From: a virus
Strand: one strand, 5' to 3'
Virus record (IMG/VR): IMGVR_UViG_3300032820_000054
Location: 1-33,931 of that record
DNA: 33,931 nucleotides
Shown here: positions 1-8,200 of the stretch, piece by piece
Layout of the letters: every line of letters begins with the position of its first letter
Position numbering within the stretch: position 1 is the first letter of the stretch
Notes under the pieces: model-generated
The model's database searches: none
What the model was told of the DNA's origin: nothing
The model's input: the letters and a program-made list of their open reading frames with translations, nothing else
Position numbers and translations under genes: made by a program

Positions 1-2
1 AC

Positions 3-230
3 ATGAGTGTGCGTCGAGACATAGAAGCATGGGGGCCGTTGGGTAAACCACCTGACGTCGTCATTAGGTGTGGCAGAGGACGTGTATGGAGCAAGTGGAT
101 AGCTCTTTCAAAAGAAGCAAGGACGGTACGCGGAAGCTTATCGGAAAAGAAAAAGAAGTCAGACGAAATCAGTCAAAGAAAACAAGAAATAATTAAGATG
201 GCTGAAGGGGAAATGAAGGGAAAACAATGA
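3..230 (+). CDS. Hypothetical basic protein, possibly 5'-truncated
   Basis: The reading frame gives 75 residues from an ATG two bases inside the window, so the true start may lie upstream. I do not recognise a family. The N-terminal half has Gly, Pro and Trp (WGPLGKPPDVV, then WSKW). The C-terminal half is Lys/Glu-rich and probably helical. The best evidence that it is real is its end: the TGA at 228-230 overlaps the ATG of the next gene (ATGA), the usual sign of translational coupling in phage operons. A competing 34-codon frame starts at the ATG near position 87 and ends near 190, but lacks such a junction. No function can be assigned. Confidence 0.42.
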   Translation: MSVRRDIEAWGPLGKPPDVVIRCGRGRVWSKWIALSKEARTVRGSLSEKKKKSDEISQRKQEIIKMAEGEMKGKQ

Positions 231-610
231 GTTTGCCAGACAAAAATCCGAAGACAGCGTTTGGCATGAAGAAGACGCGCATGGGCTTGGTGCCGACAGA
301 AGCAATTCGACACACTGCAAAAGCTATGACGAATGGTGCTGACAAATACGGTGCCTATAACTGGCGAAAAGAAAACATAAGCATGTCTGTATATTACGAT
401 GCTTGTTTGAGACACCTGACCGCTTGGTGGGATGGAGAGGAAAAAGATAAAGACAGCGGCTGTTCACACCTAGGCCATGCGATGGCCTGTATTGCAATCA
501 TTCTCGATGGGAAACACCACAAGGTCATTAAAGACGATAGACCACAGGAAGGATTAAAAAATGACAAGGCTCAAGACGGGCGACCACGTTCGCTCGATGG
601 ATGGTATTAA
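227..610 (+). CDS. dATP/dGTP diphosphohydrolase-type protein (DUF5664)
   Basis: The protein has 127 residues. Conserved blocks of the dATP/dGTP diphosphohydrolase N-terminal family (DUF5664) are visible: GADKYGAYNW at residues 37-46, RHLTAWWDGEEKDKDSG at 62-78 and HLGHAM at 81-86. Known relatives such as MazZ in phages with diaminopurine-containing DNA convert dATP or dGTP to the monophosphate; other relatives occur in ordinary phages with no proven role. Here the MazG-like C-terminal part is absent or very short: the tail after residue 95 is charged and looks disordered. The start overlaps the previous stop (ATGA), and the 3' end overlaps the next gene by about 50 bases. Membership is well supported by motifs. 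Substrate, and whether it serves base replacement or simple dNTP-pool control, cannot be decided from this window. Confidence 0.82.
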   Translation: MSLPDKNPKTAFGMKKTRMGLVPTEAIRHTAKAMTNGADKYGAYNWRKENISMSVYYDACLRHLTAWWDGEEKDKDSGCSHLGHAMACIAIILDGKHHKVIKDDRPQEGLKNDKAQDGRPRSLDGWY

Positions 611-749
611 GGAAGGGTACATCAGCGCGACGAACGGCACACATGCCGACGTTGTCTGGATAGATGGCACTGTATCCGACGAACCTATTCTTTTCGGCTA
701 TCTCGAAAAGATCAAACCAGGGTTGACGAGCTTTGCTAAAGGCATCTGA
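561..749 (+). CDS. Small conserved-looking protein, beta-rich
   Basis: This is a 62-residue protein that starts inside the 3' end of the dATP/dGTP diphosphohydrolase-type gene. A strong ribosome-binding site (AGGAAGGA, ending about 6 bases before the ATG) supports this start. The sequence alternates short hydrophobic strands and turns (TGDHVRS, HADVVWIDGT, PILFGYLEKI), as in small SH3- or KOW-like barrels of the kind that follow charged phage proteins. That fold is an inference from the pattern only. Its 3' end overlaps the TTG start of the next gene, which fits a tightly packed early operon. Function unknown. Confidence 0.65.
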   Translation: MTRLKTGDHVRSMDGIKEGYISATNGTHADVVWIDGTVSDEPILFGYLEKIKPGLTSFAKGI

Positions 750-1026
750 GGACGGCGACATCAAAGCCAAGTGGTGGGACTGGCACAAGCTGAACCCCCA
801 CATATATAAAGAGTTTGAACACTTGACATTTGAGCTAATAAAAAAGGGCGTCAAGAAATCGTCGGCTTGGCTGGTGATAAATCAGATGCGATGGAATTAT
901 GCAATACAGACAAAGGGAGATAAATTTAAAATCTCTAACGATTATATTGCTTACTATACTCGCCTGTTTAAGCACTATCATCCAGAGCATGAAAATTTTT
1001 TTACGACCAAGCCATTGAAGAGGTAA
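733..1026 (+). CDS. Conserved phage protein of unknown function (WWDWH...AYYTRLF)
   Basis: The protein has 97 residues if translation starts at the TTG at 733, and overlaps the previous gene by 17 bases. The pattern is one I recognise from many phage and prophage proteins without a known function: an N-terminal WWDWHKLNPHIY (residues 14-25), then FEHLTFELIKKG, then SSAWLVINQMRWN, then KISNDYIAYYTRLF and a closing FF. It is compact, aromatic and mostly helical, with no membrane segment. The start is uncertain because there is no in-frame ATG before the conserved core. The family is recurrent in early or replication modules, but I know of no established activity. Confidence 0.75.
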   Translation: MLKASEDGDIKAKWWDWHKLNPHIYKEFEHLTFELIKKGVKKSSAWLVINQMRWNYAIQTKGDKFKISNDYIAYYTRLFKHYHPEHENFFTTKPLKR

Positions 1027-1029
1027 ACA

Positions 1030-1167
1030 ATGAATAAAAAGTCACAAGAATTAGATGATAATTTCATCGAAGTTTATGCTTGGATGCTTAAAGAATGTCG
1101 CAAAAGAGGCGATGATTGGCTAACGGGCTGGGTTTTGACTTGTATGTACCTTAATCAAAAACGGTAA
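1030..1167 (+). CDS. Small hypothetical protein, 45 aa, last gene of the plus-strand block
   Basis: This short ORF begins ATG AAT AAA AAG and ends TAA at 1165-1167. A GAAGAGG ribosome-binding site lies just upstream, inside the end of the previous gene. The product is a small charged protein (MNKKSQELDD at the start, LKECRKRGDDWLTGWVL in the middle, ending YLNQKR). It shows the same Trp-plus-charge style as its upstream neighbour, but I recognise no family. Its stop codon directly abuts the stop codon of the convergent minus-strand holin-like gene, whose TGA complement is 1168-1170. The strong start signal and gap-free packing make it likely to be real. Confidence 0.6.
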   Translation: MNKKSQELDDNFIEVYAWMLKECRKRGDDWLTGWVLTCMYLNQKR

Positions 1168-1180
1168 TCATCTACGATTA
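1157..1180 (-). terminator. Possible weak terminator at the convergent strand switch
   Basis: On the minus strand a TAATC/GATTA stem of 5 bp with a 6-base loop is followed two bases later by five T's. The stem spans both convergent stop codons. It is short and AT-rich, so it would be a weak intrinsic terminator at best. No better candidate is visible at the junction of the plus-strand early genes and the minus-strand late genes. Confidence 0.22.
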
Positions 1181-1653
1181 GCAGGGCGTGATCCGAACCA
1201 GAAGGTGATCGCCAGCGAGGTCATAAACACAACCTCTTCTGCTAACATCTTAGTCGTAGTCCAGTCTCCGAACTCGTAAGCTTTCCAGTATATGTATCCT
1301 GACATTGCCATGAGTAGTAGTGTCACCGTCGGACGTACTAAGCGGAGTATGGCACTACACCATCGAGGTGTCTCGCCATAGCTGGCATCATGGTCGTAGG
1401 CGGCTGTGCGAATTGATGCGTCGGCAGTCATTTGAGCGATCATGTACTCGCTCTCCATCTCTGCCTGTTTCATGTTCGCTTGTTCTTTGACGAGAGCTAG
1501 TTCGTGAGCGTTTTGTGCCAAGAGGGTTTTGTTTTTTTCTTTTGCTTCCAGCCAGCCAAAGGTTTTTCCGACGACTGTCCCGATGAGGCCAATCCCACCG
1601 CCCCCTAATGCGCTTCCGAAAAGCCCTGATACAACTGTTCCAAGTATTTCCAT
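1168..1653 (-). CDS. Holin-like membrane protein (3TM-type)
   Basis: The protein has 161 residues. It has a Gly-rich hydrophobic N-terminus (residues 3-30, SALGGGGIGLIG), a charged helical region likely to form a coiled coil (36-80), then two hydrophobic segments (about 105-125 and 140-155) and a short basic tail after FWFGSR. This arrangement, with RP before the first late segment and FWFGSR at the end, resembles the 3TM holins of gene-transfer agents and prophages. It would form or regulate membrane lesions that release the endolysin. It is the last gene of the minus-strand block, starting 3 bases after the stop of the M15 peptidase gene, which supports a lysis role. A structural coiled-coil membrane protein is the alternative. 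Confidence 0.62.
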   Translation of the reverse strand: MEILGTVVSGLFGSALGGGGIGLIGTVVGKTFGWLEAKEKNKTLLAQNAHELALVKEQANMKQAEMESEYMIAQMTADASIRTAAYDHDASYGETPRWCSAILRLVRPTVTLLLMAMSGYIYWKAYEFGDWTTTKMLAEEVVFMTSLAITFWFGSRPANRR

Positions 1654-1656
1654 GTC

Positions 1657-2052
1657 TTACCACCTAGCCCTACGGGGTCTATTGTCTACGTGAACAAACG
1701 TGCGATAGTTTATTCCGATCCCGTTAAAGCCAGCTTCAACCGCCGCTTCAATGATACGGTCTTTGTCCATAGTGATAGCCACGTCGAACGCACGAGTTGG
1801 CATACTTTCTGTAGACCTGTGTGTCGATAGAGGAGCGCCACCAACATGTGCATTATGCAACGGACAGCGTGCCGAGCTGTTAATCCGCATTGGCAATCCG
1901 AGCAAGTCACGCATCACCTCCAATTTTTCTATCGCTTCTGGTTGTATCCATCGTGCTTTGTTTCCTCCTACACCGCATATACGTTTACATTTGCACTCAA
2001 GTTCACGCCACTTAAAATGGGGAGAGGCGAACTCCCTCTTTAATACAATCAC
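1657..2052 (-). CDS. M15A-family peptidase, putative endolysin
   Basis: The protein has 131 residues and starts at GTG (2052), overlapping the upstream gene as GTGA. It matches the peptidase M15A C-terminal domain (D-Ala-D-Ala carboxypeptidase or endolysin type): an N-terminal FKWRELECKC, the SSARCPLHNAHVGGA block at residues 59-73, and the metal-ligand pattern STH (H78), AFD (D90) and FVHVD (H121). Such enzymes cut peptidoglycan stem peptides using zinc. Spacing between H78 and D90 is longer than the usual HxxGxAxD, so there is an apparent insertion in that loop. No signal peptide is visible, so export would depend on the holin. Its position between two membrane-protein genes supports the lysis cassette reading. 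Confidence 0.87.
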   Translation of the reverse strand: MIVLKREFASPHFKWRELECKCKRICGVGGNKARWIQPEAIEKLEVMRDLLGLPMRINSSARCPLHNAHVGGAPLSTHRSTESMPTRAFDVAITMDKDRIIEAAVEAGFNGIGINYRTFVHVDNRPRRARW

Positions 2053-2219
2053 TTATTCTTGTCTCTCAAGCTGTTGACTAGCTGAAACAATGTCTCAATC
2101 TTTTTGACACATTCCTGTAGCATCACATGATTGCGAATAAGCGCGAAGATTATGCCGCTGAGTATTGCAAAACCCCCGAAAAAAATCGTTATGTAATCTC
2201 CTATTCCTATACCTTCCAT
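2049..2219 (-). CDS. Small membrane protein, 56 aa, lysis cassette (candidate holin)
   Basis: The ORF runs from an ATG at 2219 to a TGA that overlaps the GTG start of the endolysin gene (GTGA). The ribosome-binding site AGAGGAA is 4-5 bases before the ATG. The product begins MEGIGIGDYITIFFGG, has one hydrophobic span at about residues 11-28, and then a charged, probably helical cytoplasmic tail (QECVKKIETLFQLVNSLRDKNK). This is the shape of small phage lysis accessory proteins or single-span pinholins. It is the first gene after the 3111-aa protein gene and heads the lysis cassette. Which of this protein and the 161-aa protein is the true holin cannot be told from sequence. Confidence 0.72.
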   Translation of the reverse strand: MEGIGIGDYITIFFGGFAILSGIIFALIRNHVMLQECVKKIETLFQLVNSLRDKNK

Positions 2220-2233
2220 AGTTCCTCTACCCT

Positions 2234-2242
2234 GTCGTCCTT
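2234..2242 (-). promoter_or_regulatory. Near-copy of the WAGGGACGAC element before the lysis genes
   Basis: The minus strand reads AAGGACGAC here, one G shorter than the five exact copies elsewhere. It overlaps the TAA stop of the 3111-aa gene and lies about 14 bases before the ATG of the 56-aa lysis gene. This is the weakest member of the set and could be chance. Confidence 0.25.
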
Positions 2243-5200
2243 ACAGTTTAGATTTTAGGCTATTGCCTACGGATGATTTTAGTCCTTTCTTCTTTTTGGA
2301 CTTTGGTTCGCCAGCTAAAAAGTCGACAGCCCACTCTCGCCCACTACGGACGCCGCCAAGAACTGGCACACGCTGAGAAATTTCTCTAGCGGCTGGTCTG
2401 CTTATTGATCCTTCTGTCGGATTAAGGCCTTGGAACATTGTCGCGCCAGCTTGAAGCGTTCCGAATGATGGGCCAAGAGCAAGCCCCATGATGCGGTTTA
2501 CGCCATAAGAACCTTTTTCATCTTGCATCCCAGCTTGATACAGCAAGTCCGCTACGAGTCCAAAGCCCCCCATATGGACGAGTGATTGTATGAACCAACC
2601 CAAAAATTTATCTCGATTTCCATGCACTCTGACGTCGTAGCCCATTTCTTCGACTAACTTGTTAAATGACCGTTCGCGTAGAGCCGCACTCCTTTCATCG
2701 TCGCCACCGCGCATTTGAAGAATGTCTTTGGCTGCCAACGCTAAAGAGCCAGAGGGTACACCAATCAAGATCATATTGAGTAAGGGTTTGATGTCGCCAT
2801 CGTGTGCGGTTCGTCCACTGCCAGGAGTGTTACGCGGATCAAAGTATCTATATGCTTCTTTGAATGTGTGAGCCGCTAAACGCTGGAACATAAGAGGGTA
2901 ACTCTTAAGTTGGAAAAGCACCGCACCCCAAGGCGAATTATTGTCTTGGCTCCATAGAGGGAGGTCTGTTTTTGACGGCGTGAATATGCTTTCATTCGCA
3001 AAACGATGTAACGCTGTACGCAATCTTGCGTCGTCATACAGTAGAGCTACATCTTCAAATGACTTGTCATTGTGTGCGTATTCGCCTAACCCAAACTGCT
3101 CAAGCTTTCTTTTTGCTCGACGGTACTTCGCTGATTGCGATACTTGACCTGGTTTGTAATGTTTCTGCGCTATTTTTTGTGTAGCTTTCAACATCTCGTA
3201 ACCTGTGGCCGTTGCCACTTCGCGGTTGAGGTTTGTCCAAGGCGTCAACAAAGTGGCATTGAAAAATGCGTTGCTGAGTTTGCTGCCTGATCCACCGTAA
3301 AGCATCGCCATTCTCTGATGAGCAAGGTTTTCCATAGACGCACCAATGCTTCGAAGCGCGGCTCTGTATTCTGCACCGTCTTCTCCACTAGCGAAGTTAC
3401 GCATTGCATTGTAACTGTCTCGAATACCCGCGCCTCTCAAGAAGGGGAGAGAGATGTCGGTGATACTGGTTAATGTTGTCCAGCCGAGCAGTGTTACCGA
3501 ACTAAATGTTCGCAAAAACTTACTGGCGTTCCTGTGGCTATTGTAATAAACGCTGTCCGACGTAGGTCTTCCCATTAATGTAGACATGTATGTGTCGGCA
3601 AACTTGATCGGGTCTTGATCGCCAAAACTGCGTCGATCAAGTGAGCCAAATTTTTTGTTTTCAAATAATCCGTTTGCAATAGCGTCGACGCGCTTTTTGT
3701 AAGCGCGACTGCCATTTGGACGCAGCCTGTTTAGGTACGCAGCCACAGAAACTGGACCTTGCCCTTTTGCAATGAGGGCTTCAGCGACTTCGATGGCTTG
3801 CACGGCTTCATCTGTACGCATAGCACGCATCTCTGGGATACGGATTGTTCGCGGTTCGACGCCGTATCCAAATTCTTTTTGTGCCAATCGTGTACTGGTA
3901 ACTATTTTGTCTGTCGATAAAAGTTTGATGGCGTCTCGCGCACCGTTCTGTCTGACCTGTAGATAATCGTAGAAGCCGTGATTATTTGTGCCGAACTTCT
4001 CTTGCATCTCTAGGCGTCGAGTGGTTCCCTCGAAGTATTTGGATGTGATACTTTGCAAGTCATCTGCCAGATAACCTTTCTTCTCCATAAAGTTTAGGAT
4101 GTCTCCGTAGAGAAGTTTGCCGTTTGCATCTGTGTCGGTCAGACGTATCAAGCGCATGTATTCAGCATCCGACTTACCGCCCGATCTAGCATACTTGGAG
4201 CCTTGGTGAGGCAAGTAAACACCATCCTCATCAATAAGCGTATTTGCCATATGGTCAGCTATATCTTCTAGCGACCTTAAATCTCTGGTGTCTTCTGGAT
4301 CACCGCGCAGTCGCTGCTCCCTTGTCAAGTAACCAGTGAGAGCCTTTTTAAACTCCTCAAAGTTGGCTTGAATTTTTTCAGTGTTCCAAATTTGAGGGAA
4401 ATAATTATTAGGTATTTCACCAATCCGTATCCCAGCTTCCCTCATTGACTGCAACTCCTGGTCAAACCGAGTTCGCAAGGCAGTAGCGAGATTGCGTTCT
4501 TCCTCATTGAGGTTTGCAAAGTTGTCTTGGCTTTGTCGACGTAGGGCTTTAACTACTTTTTTGTAGCTTTCTGGCTGTATGCCATCGCCCCAAAACTTTG
4601 TGTTTCGCCCCCATCTTTTGACTGCCCCTGTTGCACTGTCTTCGCCAGCGGTCTTATACATTAGTTGAAAGATAGGCATGACCTTACGCGCAAACTCTGA
4701 CATTTGACGTTCGTGGTATCCTGTACCGTCAATCGGTTTGGCCCAGTCACCAAGGTAGTGCATCCCGTGGTAGCGAAGTTTGCGTGCGTTGTCCTGTAAG
4801 AAGCGCAATGGATTGTACTTAGAAAGCGCACGCCAGTCAGCATCGTTGAATTGCTGTAGCTTCGCCATCTTTTTCATTACATCAATGATTTCGCTCTCTG
4901 CACCTAGATCATCAATGTCTGTGTAGAACTGCGCTTGATTGGCTGGCGTTGCATCTGGATCATCTATGATTGTGCTAACTGCTTTGCCAAGAGGCTTGGT
5001 TGTTCGCGGTGCCTTGAAGTGATAGTCGCTGTCTGGATTGAACTCTTCTGCGTCGGGAGACTTAACGTTGCTTCGATCAAACATCACAAGAGCTTCGTAT
5101 TCTGTCATCTCTCTGTTGTCGCCAATCCTGTTGTATTCAATGAAACGCAGACTGTCGAAGCCAAGCTCTTTTACAATATTGTTAAAGTCTACCTTGCCGA

Positions 5201-8200
5201 CGTTCACACTTTCTCCATCGGGTGTTAATGATATTGCAGCTAAAGTATGAAACCTTTCTGCATCAATACTTCCTGTTCTTTCTATTTCACCGTTCACAAA
5301 ATCTCTAAGGCTCAAACCGCTCCTTTCTTGTAGGTCAAAGTTGTCGATGAAGTCTAAAACAGCATTCATGTCGGGATCATATTGACCTAATTTAATCCCA
5401 GCACGAAGATCAAATGGATTACGCGCTCGTATCCGTACCTCTACAGTTCCAGGTTCTGGAACAACTCCTACTTCTGCTAACTCCCTTTCGGTTTCTGCGA
5501 TCTGGTCTTGAACCTGTTCTAAAAGCGTCTCGTCTTTATCTGCAACAGCCCGAAACATTGCTATAGGACCGCTTTCTACTTCATTCGGACTAGCTTTCGC
5601 CTCAATCAGGTCGGTTTCCCTGCTCCTCAATTCTATTAAACGATCAATAGCAATCAAAGCATCTTGTTCTGCGACGAAATCAAGGTCAGCGTTTCGGACC
5701 ATCGCTTGCATCGCTCCCGCAGTTGGACGGTTGGCATACATTGCATCGGTAACTTCGGGACTTTGCGAAATATAGATGCCTGGGCCGAGCCGAGATTGTG
5801 GTCCCGAATATTCCCAAATAAAATCTCGGTTATCGAACACCCTTCGGTTTGGTGTGCTGTGGAAATAAGGTACAGATTTGCCCATGCTTTCGCCTAGACC
5901 ACCCTCAACAAAATTTAGTTCCTTCGCTAATCTGGCTTCGCTGACTGGCGTTTCAATGTTTTTAAACATGTCACCATAAAGTGTTAGGCGAGAGGCATAG
6001 TCTTTGATTGCCTTGTTGCCCATCATACCGTTAGAAAGATATGCTACTTCCTCTATACGTTCTTTAATGACGTCATTCAGAGGAGAGTAGCTGGCATTGT
6101 TGAACGGACGTTCGCCTTTGTTTCCTTCTATTACATCTACCAAGTAGGCTTGGAACCATTTTTGAGCCAAGCCACTTTCATTATCATAATCAAGGTCAGT
6201 TCCATTTTCTGCCTCAATACGCTTTCTAACAGGATCATCAGGAAATCTATCGTATTCCGTAAGGACCGAATCAATGTCATCGCCATCAAGCGGACGTGCT
6301 TTGAAGTCAAGTTCGATTAGGCCTTCTACAGTCTCCCGTGGTGTAAGCATTCGTTGTTTACCGTTGCCTGTGAGGGATCGGCCCAATGCTCGAAGCTTTG
6401 TTCGTAGTGGGTTGAAGCCGCCAGAATTTATTTCTAGGTTTCTATCAGCTTCAACGATGTCATCAGCTATCAGCATCAGGCGGTGCATAAGTCCTCTGGC
6501 CACACGTTGTGTGTCGGGATCGCGGTGTGTTATTCGACGCACAACTTCTCGTATTGGTTCTGGTGCGTGCGTCGGAACACCGTCGTTGTCCATTGCGCCC
6601 CGTGTTTGCAAATCTTCAGCTTCAAGAAATTCTGTTATGCGCGGTGCGTCGAACGAGATTATTGGTTTTGCTTTTGGATCGTTTCTGGCAAAAGCCTCGT
6701 AAGCGATTTGATTGGCCCGAACTTTATCACCCTTGTCTAATGCCGCCGTTAAATTTTCAGACAGTTGAGCGTCACTCATTCGGATAACATCGACTGGTAC
6801 TGGGACTTCTTTTACTTGCGCTCCAGCACGTATGCGTCGGATAAGTTCAGCACCTATCGCTTCTTCTCTAGCCTCATCAGGCTTTGTTCGTAATTCTTTA
6901 TCCAACTCCCTGTTAGAAGCTGTCTTTGTTTTTTTGTCTTTAGGTGTATTTGTTGACGCTGGTTTGTTTTTGTTAGGTTCATTTGCTTTTGATTTCGCTC
7001 TTCTGCGACGACGTTTTTTTGGTTTGGATGCTGTTTCTTGTTTTTCCGCACGAGTTCTGGCACTGGCTTTTAAGTCTTCCCACGGCATCTTATATGTCAA
7101 GCGAGTGTCGGCCACGTATAGATAGTCAAGAGCGTTGTCGATGAGATTAAATGTTTCTGTGAAGAAATCGTCGTCGCTCATGTCAGCGAACGCTTGTATC
7201 TCCTCGTCTGTAACACCAGTCTTTTTTACGCCAACGGCAGCCCACATTTTGCGAGATTGTTTTTGTAAGATACCTGTAAGCTTCCTCTGCTCACGCACGT
7301 CTTCAGAAATAGCGAACAGCATTGCCGCATTTTTACCAAACGGCTTTCCAGTATCAGGATTAATTTTCCCTACAAAACTTATCTCCCCAAGAAATTTAGC
7401 TATTGGCTCCATCACGCTGATGAGTGAAGGTCGATTAACACCATCTGGTGTATTACCCATTTCGGCAAGTTCTTGTTCGAACTTGGCTTTATTCTCTCTG
7501 ATGTTTTCCTGTAAGATTTTTTGCTGTATAGCCCATTCACTTTTTGGGACGTATTCTTTTTTGCTTGATGCGGTATCAGTCAATACCTTTTCACTTGGCC
7601 GTAAATGGCCGCCCTCAAGAACTTCATAGGCATCGTTGATCGCTTCGTCGATAATCTCAAAAGCTTCGACTAAATCATTCGCGCTCTCTATGTTTGAAAG
7701 TCCACCTTTTGTGTGCTGTCGGCTTTCTATCTTGTCAAGGAAAGCAAGAACGCTGTCCTTGTCGAGGTGCGCGTCCATTGCCACGCCAAAAGTAGTTTCT
7801 GCATCATCGTCTGTCAGGGTAACTGCGCGTCGAAGAGCAGTTGTCATTTGTCGTATGCTGGTAAGAGAAGGACCATACGTCTGTATGCCGTCGGCGTCTT
7901 CTTGCAGGTCATTCAAACTGTCTTCTATATCTATGCGTTGCATAGTGAAGGCATCACGCATTTGAACTAAGCTTTCGCCAGCGCGTGTCTCTGGTTCTAC
8001 CACACGAGACAGATAGCTTTGTGCATTGTCGTCATACAGTTTATCAAAGTAAGGTACTAGGGATTTATCGAGGCGTTGCTTCTTGCCAGGGATGATATAC
8101 TCAAGAAAGTTCTGAAGCAGTTTACCCAGCTTCTGCATCATCGTTCCCTGGAATGGCAGCTTACCTTCTAAGTATGCTTGGAAGTTTGCCGCCATAAATT

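Noticed and set aside
6274-6787. Cluster of overlapping plus-strand frames opposite the giant gene, a possible antisense gene
   Set aside because: Three different frames overlap the same segment with Arg/Ser- or Cys-rich translations, typical of antisense reading of a coding sequence.
7135-7629. Plus-strand open frame of 164 codons, and similar ones opposite the giant gene
   Set aside because: Ser/Leu-rich translations antisense to a coding region with consistent domain content; no ribosome-binding site or neighbours in the same direction.
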